Assembly: GCA_965153455.1 (NCBI GenBank)
Contig: OZ234496.1
Span: forward strand, 2,976,001 to 3,040,000
Length of the DNA: 64,000 nucleotides
Direction: 5' to 3'
DNA from: Sphagnum compactum
Taxonomy: Eukaryota > Bryophyta > Sphagnopsida > Sphagnales
The position numbers were made by a program, and so were the translations under genes. The notes beneath the pieces are model-generated. The model worked only from the letters and a program-made list of their open reading frames with translations, did no database searches and was not told where the DNA came from. Positions 11,116 to 25,700 of the stretch are shown piece by piece. Numbering within the stretch: position 1 is the stretch's first letter; every line of letters begins with the position of its first letter.

Positions 11116-14100
11116 GACATTGTAGGAAGGGGAATGCAACAATGATAATATGTGAGGATCTCAAGATGTGTAATGCAAGTAGGAAGGACAAGATGGATCA
11201 TGAAGAGATTAATCTTGTTGGGCTTCATGAACACAGATTGTGACCAAGACATGTAACCAAGACAGATAACGAGGTTATTTTGCATCAAACTCCATTTCTT
11301 GACTAGACTTTACAAATGTGAATCATGAAAGGAGATTTGCTAGCATGGTTGGGGCTCCTGCTTCACTAGTGTGGGCTGCCTGCCTGTGGAGCAAAGCTAT
11401 GGCTTCAAGGAGGGAGGCCATTAAACAGGCCAAGGCTTTTTAATGCAGCCAGTAAAAAAGTGCAACCACATCAGCACCACATCAGCAGGAATTGGCCCCA
11501 CATACACCATTCAGGGAGGTTTGACTTGGGATCATTACCTGAGCTTAGGAACACAGTTCCATTTGATCTACTTGAAGACATCTTATGACAGGACATTTTG
11601 CACCAGTCATATGTCATGAATCTCTCTTATCTCCGGATATTCATCATCCCCCAATAGTCCTAATTCTCTATATACATTTGGATCTGGAGAGACAAAGTTC
11701 ATGATATCCAGAACCTTCTACCCATGATTTGTCATGAATCTCATCATCTCATGATATTTTTCCTCAAATAGTCCTAATTCTCAAGATATCCTTTATTGAT
11801 TGTTCAAGAAGAGTTTGAAAAGTCCATGATAGAAGCTAAAAATTACCCATAAATTTCAAACCAAACTGCTTTAGACTTACAAATGGTTCTGTGTTGCAAG
11901 TGATTGTGTTAAAAGCATTTTCCACAATCCATCCATTTAACCAACATGTTGCATTGACCATGTAAAACAATAAGAACTTGAATTGGAGAAATCATGTTTC
12001 TGAACCATCACATGGAACAAAGGATGCATCCTCAAGATTTTGCTTTACTGGTGCCAAGATGGTAAAGATACTGAACGCTTTTCATGTATAAGTGTTGGAC
12101 AAGGTAATTACCTGATTTCCTTCTCTGACAGCATTTGCTGACCACATCGGAGAATTGCTGGTTACCATAGTTAATAAGTGCCATTGCAATCAACACACAA
12201 TATACAAGGAAGTAGCCAAGTTGTAAGATTGATCACTACAACTGCCTTTTGAAGCTTATAACACTAGCCCAAAACATTTTACCTCATCACAACAGTTGCA
12301 GTTGGCATTGTTTCAGACTGACAAAATTCATAATTCATGCACCCCAGATGAGAAGTGTACCTTGTATCAATCAAGCTTTCTGCAACCACCATCCGAGAGA
12401 ATTGTCAGCTTGCACAGAAGTGTGTGCTAAAAACCACTGTTACAACAGGACTTCGGAGCATTGGTTACACTTGGTGTCTAAAAGCAAGAAGCCTCCAAAT
12501 TTTGAATTAACTTCCTATACCCCCTCCTGGGTCACAGTGATAATATAGGTCATGGTTGAGATTACCAGCAAGCAAATCAGCAATCTTGAGTCTGGATATC
12601 TATCCTGTCACAAAATGTTAAATAAAGGGTCTTGGGTACCTTAGCTGCAGACCAGAGTTGGGGCAAGAAAAGAACCTCAAAGAAGCATCCATTTTACAAG
12701 ATCAGTGCTTTTGCACTATTGATCAATGCCTCTAGACACTCACACATAGACTTGACACTTCTTAAAAGTCCTTTGCATCTTAACATGGTGAGATGCCCTG
12801 CCCAGATTCATCTGCAAAGTTACAAGTATGTGCATACTTGAAATGTCTTATGTTACCATCTTCAAATCCTTTGCACAAGGGAGACACCACAGTGATTGAT
12901 TGCATACTTGGAACAGCCCGATACAATCTTACGACGCTTTGGAGTATGGTCCTCAGAAAACAATTTTCCTCAGGCTAGGATGGACATTGCACTGGGTTCC
13001 TCTACTAGGAATGGTGCACATTCCAGCTCTGCCTGAAATGACATACGATTTGTCAGATGCCAAAACTTTATGAACACCACACATTTTGAGGAAATTTGGT
13101 CATCCTTTACATGTATTCAACCATCAAAAGATGATATACTACTTCATGATTATGTTTTTCTTCTCCATTTTCCTGGAATGATAAAAGTTCTCATTTAGTT
13201 CCTGACAATTTCTTGTGCTGAACTCTTTTGCATTTCATTCATGAAGCTTCTTGAATGTAAAGCTGTCTCTTGAACATGTTAGAAGATCCTCTCATGGCAA
13301 TGTGTGCTATGATCTCTTCTTATTGACTTTGATAATCAAGGCAGAAACTGCATACAATTTACGCCTCAGATTGAAACTTATTTGTGGTCAAACTGACATC
13401 GCAAAGTTACTAGACACATTACAAAAAATCCAAGAGCTCACAACTCTCACCTCTGTAGCATTGAAAGACAGCCTGGTGGAATTTGTCGGCTGTTGCTGCA
13501 TTATGGTACAGCAGTGGCTGCCTGGTGGGTGGTCAACCTTCTGCAACAGCATTCAAACTTGTTCTCAAGTCTCTTCCCTCCGAGCATTCACTTCAAAAAA
13601 TCTACCACACTGAGAATCCATTTCTGCAAAACCTTCATCACTGAGCTAAAAAAGTTATGTACTTATATCTACACCTGGACTGGTGGGAACTGATGGAAGC
13701 TAGTGGTTTGTCATGGCAGCTTCTTACTGCTCTGCATGATGAAGTTTAGGGTCTGAAAACAGCTATTGACTTTTCTTTTCATCTCTAGTGCTGTCCAACA
13801 GCATGACTGAGTCTTCCAGTTGCTTCCAGAAATGTTATAGAAATCTCAAGATAAAAGATTGATTTTGGTTTTTTTTTTTTTTGGCCCGAAATTTTGAGCT
13901 AGCATTTATTGTATAACTCTGTTGCTCCCACCATCAGGAGCTGATGCAGTGGTAGTCATGGGGAAATCATGGCAGATAGTCACTTCTATTCACGATGAAG
14001 CAAGTAGATGGTCTGATACTTTGAGAGTGCTCATCAGGTTATGACAGCACACGTTTCTTGTCATGTTTTTAGTTTGTTTTTTGTTGAAATTGACAGATCG

Positions 14101-15130
14101 ATAGTTTGCTTCAAATTGTCATCATTGAGTTTTCTCTCCAATCTCATTGATGCTGTGAGCAGAACTTGAGAGAGTACACCCACCTGCTATTGAGAAATGT
14201 ACCACACTGCACAAAAGCACTAATCTTGCAACATCAGATTACTTGATGTACATTCTATTATTGAGGAATATTGAACCCCACCAGACATCCCCATTAGAGC
14301 TTGCATTACAGCTATGTTGTTTACAATTTCATTATATGCAGCAAGCAACTGCATGCCCACTTTGTGGTGAAACCAATAAGCCAATCACAAAGCTCTACAT
14401 TGATGTTTTGTATGTCTTTCCATGGTCAATTTCAGTATCACACAATATATGCATAATAATTGTGTGTTGGATGTGTATGTGATTCATTTTCTTACTGGTC
14501 ACCTTGGAGAATCCATGCTTCTTCTTCTTCTTCTTCTTGCTGTTCCGTGTCTTCTTCAACTCATAAAGTTTGTGGTAAGCACTTGTCACTGAATGATAGA
14601 AGCAGAATGTTGATGCATCGTGACAACAGTTTGTGTAGCAGCAAGAATGAAGCACCAGCAGTAGAAGAATGCATGAAGCACAAAGGGGAAATTTTTCTTG
14701 AAATGTTCTTTCTTGCTTTCTGAATGCTCGAACTCTCTCACAGATTTGCAATTGTCTCTCCTCCAAGTGTAATGAAAAAAAAAAAAAAAAAGCAAGAGCA
14801 AGCATTTGTTGGTGAGAGTGGGAGTGGTGGTCACGACGCAAAGAAAGCTCACAACAAAGCAAAGCAAAGCAGAAAGACAACAACAACAATGCCTCAGTCC
14901 TGCCTCTGCCCCTTATGAAGAGCAAACTAGCAACAGTTAAAGAAGGAAATGTTCCATCAAGCTCCCAAAACATGAACTCACAGCTGTTCGCAGCAACACA
15001 TGGTGAACAATTCCTCAAAATATGGGACCAAATGAAAACTACATTGTTCCGTTGTCCTTTGTCCCTAACATCAGCCAACAAGTATCAAAAGCAGCAGCAG
15101 CAGCAGCAACAAGACCAACAAAAACAACAG
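11116..15130. other. Intergenic stretch without a recognised gene
   Basis: Several frames of 60-230 codons exist, but none shows family motifs, splice-supported continuation or conserved composition. The longest, on minus at 14395-15081, is built from poly-Lys and poly-Leu codons over simple repeats: A runs near 14773 and CTT near 14518. I treat the stretch as noncoding DNA upstream of the EAF1 leader. An unannotated noncoding transcript cannot be excluded. Confidence 0.45.
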
Positions 15131-16509
15131 CAACAGGTCTGCGTCCCAGGCGCGCAGCGAGTGGGAAGGGAAATTGGCGACGAGGGAACGTGAGGAACGT
15201 CCGGGGAACAAGGGCTGGCGGAACCCGTCTCCCTTTCGGCAATCGAGTCGGAAACCCTGGCGCGCGACAACCTGGGGTTTGCAAGCGAAGAAATTCCGAG
15301 CGTGTTTTGATCCGTGGTACATGCAATTTGCAGCTTTAATTTAGATTCCTGTCATGAATCTGGGTTGAAATTTTGTCTCCTGGTGAGCTTTGGGATGTGC
15401 TGGGATGTGTCACACCATGGTGTTGCATCATCGTCTTCGTCGACTTCCTCCTCCTCCTCGTCATCATCGTCTCCATCGCTGTTGTTGTTGTCGTCGTTGA
15501 TGTCCAATCATGCTCTCCTCCTTTCACCTATTTGGCGCCGGGATTTCGCCTCTCGCCTGCTGAAATTTCTTCTATGCTCGCGTCGCGACACGGCTGCGAG
15601 CTCCGTTCAGCAGGTAAGTGGGAAAAATATAAATAAATAAAAATAAAAATAATCTCCCCACAAAGCATCTGGAGCATCCACGATCATCCTATTGCTGAGG
15701 GTTGCAATTTCTAGGGTATGGCCAGAAAAATGGGTTTTCGCGATTTATTTTTTCTCCACGCTTTTTTTTTTTTTTTTGGTGGGTTTTTTTTCTCTCTCTC
15801 TCGCTGGTCGTGGTTTTGTGTCGTTTCTTGTGGGCAAGATGCTAAAGCTCCTGTTTTTTCCTGAGGGTTTTTTGAGCCCTAGTGCTGGTGGTTGCAATAA
15901 GGTGCTGAAGAAGACACGCACATATGTTGTTGGATCTTGCATTTTTCACAAACCCTCGTGGAGTTTTTTCTTCCTCCTGGGAATAACAACTTGAAGGAAG
16001 CGCGCAACTGGGGGGAGAGAGTGTTGTCAGCACCTCACCCACTTGCCCTAGTCTTTTAGCTATTCCCTGCCTGCAAGAATTGACAATGAGGATGGTGGTG
16101 CCACATTATTGTTTGTTTTCTAATTACTCTGAGTTCTTTTGTTTCATCATTATCACTCTGAGTTCTGAAGACTTGAGGTGGTGACCATTGTGAAAGAAAT
16201 TGGAATTCATGGCTTTTGACTACTGGAGGAGGAGCATACACATGCTCTGCCACAGTGGAGTGTTGGTTTTCATCCTTATACAATAATTGGGGCTCAAAGC
16301 TTATCTGGAGCATTTGACCTAGAAATGCAGTGAGGAAGAGAGATGGTGGAAGTGATGGTGGTGTATAGGGCTGTGTAAGTGTGTTCATAGTGTGCATCTT
16401 CTATTGTGCCAATGTTTGCCTTTGGGGGGTTGTTTTTTTCCTGGTTGTTGTTATAGTGGTTGAAATTTTGGTTGAAAGAGTTTCAGGACTGCAGCATTGG
16501 TAGGGATAG
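15130..16509 (+). promoter_or_regulatory. EAF1 promoter and leader region, CpG-rich
   Basis: From about 15130 to 15615 the sequence is CpG-rich, in sharp contrast to its surroundings, and ends in a strong donor CAG|GTAAGT at about 15615. A leader exon ending there and spliced to the first coding exon near 16510 is the simplest model, with a 5' UTR intron of about 0.9 kb. CAG repeats at 15091-15137 and CTC/CGT repeats at 15430-15500 are typical of plant leaders. TSS and exact acceptor are not resolved. Confidence 0.5.
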
Positions 16510-16722
16510 ACAGTTGGCAGAGGCTTACAGCCTGGGGATGGCATTGCCTTGGCAGCAGCTGTGGATGTGGAGGTCAGCTGTGAAGTGGAGGGGAGGAGGA
16601 AGGCTGAATCAGGAATTAAATTAGGTGCAGACAAGGGAGAAGCAGAGCTGGGACCTAGAGCAAAGGAAGACCCTGGTTCTGTGCCAGGGTTTGAACACTC
16701 GGTCAATGCAGAGCCAGGTTCC

Positions 16723-19700
16723 ATGGGCGCAGGAGCTGGTGCTGCAGCCACCATAGTTCACAACGAGCCTTCTCCTTGTGGTGCTGCAATTGAAAAAGCT
16801 CAAGCTGAACTCAGGTTCCCAAACACATTTCCATTCAAATCCATGCATGTAGTTGGATTCATAGATAGCACAAGTGATAGAAGGAAAGGCTTGAATAAGA
16901 AACCAAGCAGAAAATTGGATAATGTTTTGAGCATATCTTGTCTATACTGGTGACTGGTCACCCTGTAGATGGGTCTATTGTTATGAATTTTGACTGGACA
17001 CATTGATCTACAGAATTAGAATGTTGGCAGCTATTTGATGTATTTGTTGTTGCTGCGGCTAATATGCAGAGCATTATTGTATTTGCATTGCATATCTCCA
17101 AATGTTTGTCGGGGTAACTGTTAGACCCATGAAATCAAGCTCTTGCCTTCTGTTGTTGACTCAGGCGGGATCTTGCTGTACGGGAAGAGCGAAGAAGGGA
17201 GCTAGAGTTTTTAGAGAAGGTAGTTCTTCCTCTTGGTGTCAAACCGTGCAAATTCAGCAAGTTTCTACTTGGGATAAACGTGGCTGCATACTTGTGCTGT
17301 TGATATCTGGATTAAATTGTGGAAAGGTGGTTAGACAGAGACAGTATACTAATGGCACTTTTCCATCTTTGAGTTTTTGCCCAGGTGGAATTCTTGTTTC
17401 CCTGGTCTGAACTCATAAGAGGGTATGTTCTGTGATTGGTGATAGGATATGTTTTGTATCCAAGTACAAGGTCTTTATAGTCCAATCTGTCACAATGAGG
17501 AAATGAAGCAAATTCAGTTCTCTGGTTGTGAAGTAGTGTCACATGATGTATGTGGATCTTCTTGTTGATGTAGGGCGGAGAACCCCTGGATTTCAAGTTT
17601 GGGGAAGTTTCCTTACTCACTTCTTCACCTCCATCACCAGCTGAACCACTGGCTGACCGGTTGCTTTTCAGGTGGGCTTGTAGACCAAGAGAAGGTGTAC
17701 ATGATGTTTTATATAGCTCTGTACCCTAGTCCATTACTGTTCCTAATATGAGTGCTTTTGGCTACTTCTTGCTAGCTGTAAGTTTGGTCTCATGCAGTAA
17801 CAAGTCATTTCCTGTTGCAGCACCAAAGGAATCTGATTTCTTCTCAGATTGAGAACTGGGAAAGGCTTTTGTTCTCTGTCTATGCAATTGAAAATGACTT
17901 TCTTTTGCCTCAAAGCGTACTCATTGTATTGGACGTTGACTTGATGGTTGTTTTGGCAGTGAGGGGGAGGGTGGAAGTGTTGCAAATACCATAGTCAATG
18001 GTGATGCATGTCAAGACATTTCAAGTGAGGAAGTTTCTGGGGGAAGAGGTGTAGAACTAGAAAGCAGCTTTCCTGTCAACGAAAGGGATGTAGCAGATGG
18101 GATCCCCTCCAAAGGAGAATCCCCTCAAACAAACCCTAGCATTTCAAACTTGGTTGGTACTCAGCTTGACCATACCACCAAAAGAGAGGGTGAAGGCTAT
18201 GGAGGTGCCCGTGCTGGATTGAAAAGTCAGGCATACACAAAGAGGAACAGACACCGGAGTCAGCATCTGGGAAATGGACATTTATCAGTCAAGGAGCAGG
18301 AGAAGGTGGCAGACATCAACAGTTCTTTAGTTGTGGCTGAACCCAATGAACCTCCTGTTGCCACAAAGGATGAAGCATTGATGGATATGGGCTTGCAGGT
18401 GCTGCCATATGAGAGGCGACATACTGTCTCTGGCAAGTGGAATGGAGTTACAACAAACCAGGAAACTGAGCCAGTAATTGAGGTCTTGACAGGGTGTGGA
18501 ACAGTCTTGGAGCAGCATCGTGCAGATGTCAGCAGTAATTTAGGGAAGGATAGGGACAAAACTGTGCCACCTTCCCATGTGTCATTCAAGTCTGAAGATA
18601 GTAGGGTTAGTTTACGAGTTGATACTGGGGAGAATGATGGTTTGAACTTAGACAGTAAAGGAAGCACTGTAGATTTGCTTTTGTCAGAAGAGAAGCCAAC
18701 CCCTGATGTACAAAGATTTCATGAGCTTGGGGAGGATGGTGCTGCTGGCTTACAGGGACATGTAGATGAAAACTCTGTATTAGGAAGAGTTTCTATAAGC
18801 CCCGACAGAGCAACAGATGAGGGTACAGCTACAGGTCATACTGGTGATGGAACTTCAAAACAAGAGGCTCAAGAAAGGATTGGAACACTTGCACTTCCCA
18901 ATTTGAGCACCATTGAAAGAGGCCCTGATGGAGTTCACAAAGTTGTGTCTGAAGGTGGCCTGAGTCGTGTTCCTAGGGACAGTGTTGATGACCAAAATCT
19001 GGGTTCTAAGGAGGTAAGTGGGGCTGATGGAAATATTCTGCCAGTTACTGAGTCGATGTTGGAGGGATTCGAAGGAGGATCAATTCACAAAAGTCCTATG
19101 TTCAACAAGACAATTGTCAGAGGCACTAGTAATGTTAGGCAGGCAAACAGAGACAAGTCTGCACAGGATGACAAGAGATTGGTTGCTTCCAATCCTAGAA
19201 TCAAGGTTGAAGATGTTGCTGCTGAAGATAGGACCAAGCCATCAACTACAGAGGCTGAATTAAGAAGTTCACAAACCAACGGTGCACCAAAAGCTCAGGA
19301 ACTTAGGACTGAAGGGCAAGCAGGTGCAGTTGTAGGTGGGGTTCCTAGGAGTATAGGACGGACATCAAGTGCCTGTGCCTTATTGAAGAACAAGTTTCCT
19401 GGTGTTGTAATTCCTTGGGAGCAGCAGCATTGCCCAATTATACAAGCTGAAGCTGAGAAGCATAGGGCAGATATTTCAGCCAAGGCTCAGAAGGCACGTG
19501 AAGATATTATCATTGAAGAGGCAGCACATCTACAGGTAGTGTGTGCATCTCTTGTTTTGTGGTATCCACCAGTGGGCCTTGCTGTAACTCATAATCCAGT
19601 TTGTTCATGCCAAATGAGCTCATGATGGTCAGGGGTGCTCAACCTGTACAATAGATCTTATGTGAAAAGCTAGTCAATTGAACTTGGTAGCCATTTTGGG

Positions 19701-22700
19701 AACTCTCTGCATTACAGAGAGTTTCTATGATGCTGATGCTGGATTTCAAATTGGTGCAGTTGAATTATGATATGAGTTTATGGTCATTAACAAAATGGGA
19801 ACAATGTTGTTGGCCTACAACTGTCTCTGGACATTTCATATATGATTACTGATGCTATGCAGGCTGCAAGAAAGTCAACAGTGGATCAGGCATTGCATAA
19901 GCCTTGGCCTGAAGCTTCAAGGAGGAAGAAGGCACATTGGGATTTTGTGCTTGAAGAGATGACCTGGATGGCCAACGATTTCATGCAGGTATCTGAGTTT
20001 TTTACTGAAAGCATTGGAACTTTATGAGAGGGTTGATTGCACAAAGTTTTGAGTCTTTTTTTCTGTCATATACAGATGGGCACTGTCTGAGTTCAAATGC
20101 TGTTGAGATCTCCATCTATATGAAATCTGTGCATATGTGGAAATATTGCTGGTTGAGGCTTTCAGGTTCTCCTGGTGACAATGGCAGCCCAACTTAAACC
20201 AGCTGGGGCGTAATGTAGTTGTCACTTATTCTGGACTTACCCATGTGCAACATTGGCACCAGTGCACATATTTAGCATTTTGTAGTTACAAGTTGTAATG
20301 GCAGTAGATTGTTGAGTCTGATGTGTTCTGGAAATCTATGGTCAGGCACTAGTGTCATATGAAGTTTATCACGTTGGTACATAATATATTTCTGCATGTC
20401 GCTGGAAACATTTTCCAGTACATGCAGTTAGAATTCTGTTGAACAATGTTGCTCAAGAGACTCCAGATGATGTGAACTTCAACTTTCATGATGTTGGTGT
20501 AACTTGATGGGGCCTTTCATATGACTGATGTAGGAGCATCTTCTTGAGAGAAAAGCTAGGCTTTTGATTGGAAACACCCATGATACAACAACATTGTCAT
20601 GTGTAGTTTGTCCCATGTGAATCTAGCCAACTTGCCTACAATTGAGGCAGAGGTGGCAACAAGTCTCTGAAACTGGGGAGTCTGGACTAGTCATCTTTCC
20701 AGATCAACTTGTTGACATAGGTGAACATTTCCATATCTAGAAATTTGTCTTTGCAGAACAGCTGCATTGCCATAATCTCCTGAGACTCGGTCAAACAATA
20801 TACTTTGACATGTGGGAGCAATGGTATATGTATGTAGGTATCATAGTTTGAGTTCTGTGTTGTTGTGTAGGAGAGCTTGTGGAAAAGAGCTGCTGCTGCT
20901 CAAACCTGTAGGTGCATTGCTTTACAAAGAAGGCAAGATGATTTTCTGGCATCTGAGCTCAGTACAAGGCAGCAGAAAGTTGCAAAAGTACTAGCAAATG
21001 CAGTGAATAGTTTTTGGCGTGCAGTTGAGGGATCATTGATCAAAGAGAAAGCTGGAACCTCTCTCATTGAGAAGACTCCAACACAGCCAGGCAACAACAG
21101 TAATAAGGATGTCAATGAAGCAGTTCCCATGGATGTTGATAGTCTTGGCGTGGACGAGGTAGGTATCCTATGCTTACAAACATGGCAGAAGGGTTCACTC
21201 TTTCGAATGCACTCATGTTCATCATGAATGGTTTTTTCTCTACTGTTTCACTAATAATTGTGGTGTGGCATTCTCTCAATTGCTGCTCCAGGAAGCATGG
21301 TTGGCCTCGTTTGACTACTAGGAAGGTCCTATTATTACTACGAGGAAATTGTACAGTCTAATCCAGTTTCTGCTTCTCTGTCTCGCTATTCATTTTCTTC
21401 AGGCTGCAGCAGATTTTGGGAGTGATCAGGTGACTGAGAAGAAATCCATGGCTATCCAACAATATGCCATGAGATTACTGGAGTCATCAGGCTTCAAATT
21501 TATGGCACAAACTGAGGCTCTGGCCACACCTGAGCGACACTCAGAGAGTAATAGCACCATTCTAGAGCCTTTCTGGGAGGATCAGTTTCCTGAGGTACTT
21601 GCTGTAAATTCTTCTTATCAGAATTGGTATCCTTCAAGCTGCTGATCATAATATGTGATCTTAGACTTTTGGCTATGGATCTCATTGTTTCCCAAACACC
21701 GCCTGTCACTGGCACTGACTGACCATTTGATACTGTGTTTAATGTTCAGGCCCCTATTACATGTTTGTTTGTTTGGTTTTTATGCCAGATGAATGCAGTC
21801 CTGAGTATTTTGATGAATTGAATGATGATTATTTCAAGGGTCTTCTTAATCCCGAGTGTTTTGGTTTCTCTTCTTTTTTGTTTCTGCTCTTTTGTCAGTT
21901 TCTTTGGTCATCTCCTTCTCTTCTATGTTTTGTTGAATTAGCCGCACCATAGCTCAATCTTCCCATGACATCCAGCGTCGTACAGAAACTCAGTATTTGG
22001 TTACTGTATGATATTGTACTCCACCCACTGCTGGGAGCTGATGAAGGCATTGGGGATACTATGGTAGCTGATCACCATTGTACACATTTCTGTTGAAGGT
22101 TATTGTAAAGTTTTCTTTGCAATCTTTTAAGTTTGGTGCTGATTGACTGTAATTGATGGTCACTGTTGACAGTCATGACCATCACTGTTGTTCAAATCAG
22201 TCATTGGCCTGTTCATTGCTTTTTAGGGTTGGGTCTCCACTCTTTGTCTTTCTTTTTACTGTTTGCTGATATATGTTGTTGGATCTGATATCTCTATGGC
22301 CTTATTGGTTATCTCTTGAGGCTAGGCAATTCAGGTTGACTTAAAACATAAGGATGGAGAATGACTCAATGCTTATGAAGATATTTGATGAATCCATTGC
22401 AGTTATTGAGAAAGTGTCCACTCGAGCAGGTACTGCAAAATTAGCTAACTTGATGTGTTTGAATGATATTGCAGGTATCACTGTTTTATGTGGTATCAAA
22501 TGGCTCAATGGAAGTATATCGAGCATCTGTGGAATCAGATTGGGCAATGCTTGAAGTGGTAAGGCAATTGTGTGGCAATCTAATCTTGATATTTCTAAAG
22601 TTGCAAAAATGTGACTTTCCCTTTACTCTCTTCATCCACTCTTAGTCCTCTTGGTAAAGATATTCAACACTCCATATTTGTCATGGCTAGGACTAATGAC

Positions 22701-25700
22701 AGCCTGGCAAATGGTTGGGTTCAATTTCCTCGTTTGTCTGGCTAGATGCTAATCATGATAGCTAACCCAGCTACTACGGGTGCATCAGTATAGAGATAGA
22801 GATATCTCAAGCATCTAGTCAACAGCCTACAGGTCTAAGCCTTATGGTCACCTTGAAAGAAAGAAGTGGTTGTGATTTGAAACCAGTACTATGTCTTGTC
22901 GATGCCACCCTTCATAGCCCTCCAGCTACTCTGGGGGTTACAGGAGCAGAAGTATAGAGACCTGGTTCAATTCACTACTAATACCTACAAGTGCTACACA
23001 TTATAGCTATTGTGGGGTTTGCTGGGTAAACTGAGGAGTGCAGGGACCTGATGGCTTGTCATCCTTAGGAGAAGAATGGGCAACCATGTTTTCCCTATTA
23101 GAAAGTGTCCTCCTTGAAAAATGAGGTGGTAACCCTAAGGATGAAGAGATACTTGGTCATGCTTGGTGGGCAGACCCTGACATGTTTCTCATTCTAGAGA
23201 TTTACATATCTGGTCACTGGCCATTTGCAGAAGCATGTGTCAGAACTTACATCAAAGCAACGTGAAGCAGAGGCACAGGCAGTTCGTGATGGTGCTGAAG
23301 ATGCAGCTGTCAGTTCTGAGTTTGGCTTTGGAGATTATGGCAATGATGGAGGTTCTCAGGATGATGATCTTCAATCACACTTTATGCCGAGCTCTCTTGG
23401 TAGTGGGGGTGGCCTTCCTGGAATTGCAAAGAAGAAACGCAAAAAAATACCGAAGGCCAATACTGTGCAAAAGTCAGAAACAGGTGTGCCACTATCAGGA
23501 TTTGTCTATCAGCCCTCAGTATCAGGTGGCAACCTGGAGTTACCCTCTCCCACAGTGACTGGCAAAAGGTCTTTGTCAGGACATTTAGGTCCTGGCAATT
23601 TACCTGGAATCATTCCGACAAAACGAGCTCGCTCATCAGCTGCAAGCGTCCGGCCACGTCCAGCTGGTGCAAGTACTTCCCCAGGCACAGTGGGGCATTT
23701 CCCAAGAACAACATCTGGCTCCCAGTTCCAGAAAGATGAAGAGATGGACATGTTGGATGGTTCCAACAGAGAAGAAAATAATAGTGATACCCATAGTAAC
23801 AGTTTGCATACTGTTGGGAGTGATGGGATCTTTGTGCTGTCTAAATCAAAGAAAAAGAAAAAGATCAAACACTCTCTTGGGGGATCTTCTGCACCAATTC
23901 AGGCTGAAGGCAGAGTATCTGGGAGCACATCTATCAAGGTACCTGTGTTGTTTGTGCTCTCCTTGTAAATGCACTTTTGTAAGCAACTGTTAGAACTAAA
24001 AATTGGTTGGGATTGATTGGTGATTTCTATAATAACCAATTGGTTGGGATGGGTATTGGAAGTTGCAACAAGTTATATTCACTTGGATGGTGATTTATTT
24101 CAGGGTTCTGAGGGGAACCATGGGCGGCAAGATCCCCAACCGATCTATGAGGTGGTGAGTTCCATAACCATTTTGGCATTGTGTTTTGTTGGTCTGCCAA
24201 AATGGTAAATGACAAACACCAAATTAAGGTCCCTGTTGTTTTAGTATAATATATATGTATTGTGATTCCTACCAGGCAGCATGAAGCTCTTGATGTGTAT
24301 TTTCTAATTGCATGTCATGTGTATTAGTCATGTTTATTTACCAGAAGGTCTCAGGCAGGTGAAAATTTACATGTTAAACTTTGTGCTGGTTTCTGGGAGA
24401 GCAGATGAAGAGACAAGGGGACCAGCTTTTGCCACCTGCTATCACAGCTTCTGAAACAGGTCCTGGTATGGGTCTTCCTCCTTCAACTGAACCCATGTCA
24501 AACCGAAAAGCAAGATTGGTCTATTACTCTGTCTCATGGGACAGCTTGGCTTCCTGTTTTCCCCATTATAACCAAGTACTTGCCTCTAGGTTCAACCCAG
24601 AGCACAGTAAGAGAATCTCAAATGACCCAGAGTTAACATGCCATGCCATGCCATATAGGGGAAGGTCACCAACTGTGCCATGTCATGCTGCACACTCCTG
24701 CAAATGGTGTACCTGTGTACACATGGACAACTGCTAGAATGTGTTACCAAGAATATGTGTGTGTAAACCCTTAAGGTGAAAGTTTTACTTTTTAATGGAT
24801 TCGGGAAGGAAGCTTATACAGATTTATAAAGGAGATTTTTAGACATTGGCTGCACCTGCAAAGTGGCCCACAAAGAAAGAAGGCTAATATGGTCAAAGAT
24901 CACTCAATGAGCTAATTTGGAAAGGGAAATTGGTGGGAGGGTGTTTGGAGTCAGCACACAACAGAAAGGAGAGTCTGTTGTTTTGTCTTTGCCAGACAGA
25001 GCAAGGATAATGTGATTGTCTGTAACAGAGTGTGTACTTTTCTTGCAACAGGAATAGCTGCAGATGCATCAGAAATATCAGGGTTTCCAGGGTTGAAAAA
25101 ATCAAAGATTGTGAAGCAGTCTTCCGATGGGAACAGCGAGGCCATTTCTGGTCCTATCCAACCTATTTCACAGACAGGCCAACAGTATGGTGTACTAGGT
25201 GCAAGTAAATTGACAAGGCAGAACAGTAACCGTGACCGCAACAACCGGAAGAGCAAGTCTAGTAAGGTAAGAACAGTGTTTGTGATCAGCAAATTAATGA
25301 ACACAAGCTAGCTCTGCCACTTCAATCCTGTTATGAGTTTATGCACTCATAAAGCTCTAGGGTAAGTAATTATGCAAGATGAGATTGCTGGTTCTTGATG
25401 TCTAACTCTTGCTGGTGGCATTGTGTTTGCAGGGTTCACCACTCAATACACCAACTGGAATTGGCATTCCATGGTCATCAGTTGAGGATCAGGTCTGAAT
25501 GGCTGGAGCTTTCCTTATGTTGCATAGTTTGTTAAATGCTCACAGCCTTACTCGTTCATTTGCTAATGTAAGGAACTGGTTTATTGTTTTGTCGTTTACT
25601 GTGTGCAAAGAAGCTCAGGTTGATTGTGAAAGATTTATGTCAAACATAGTACAGGCTCAGCTACTCACATTTTGGTAGATTATTACTGATATATTTCTTT

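Noticed and set aside
11345-11443. 32-codon ATG frame with protein-like composition
   Set aside because: Too short, no ribosomal or family support, no neighbouring exon.
13251-13693. Plus-strand frames of 120 and 66 codons
   Set aside because: The first does begin with an apparent coding stretch, but no family motif and no splice continuation were found on either strand.
14395-15081. Long minus-strand open frame of 228 codons
   Set aside because: Built on A-run and CTT microsatellites giving Lys and Phe/Leu runs; no conserved motif and no homologue recognised.
22700-23010. tRNA-like GGTTCAA words in an EAF1 intron
   Set aside because: No cloverleaf, no acceptor-stem pairing and no A-box at the right spacing.
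24507-24520. Earlier EAF1 exon donor at AGATTG|GTCTAT
   Set aside because: It leaves phase 0 and would read a stop at the next exon; the GTAAGA donor after 24606 gives phase 1 and an open frame.
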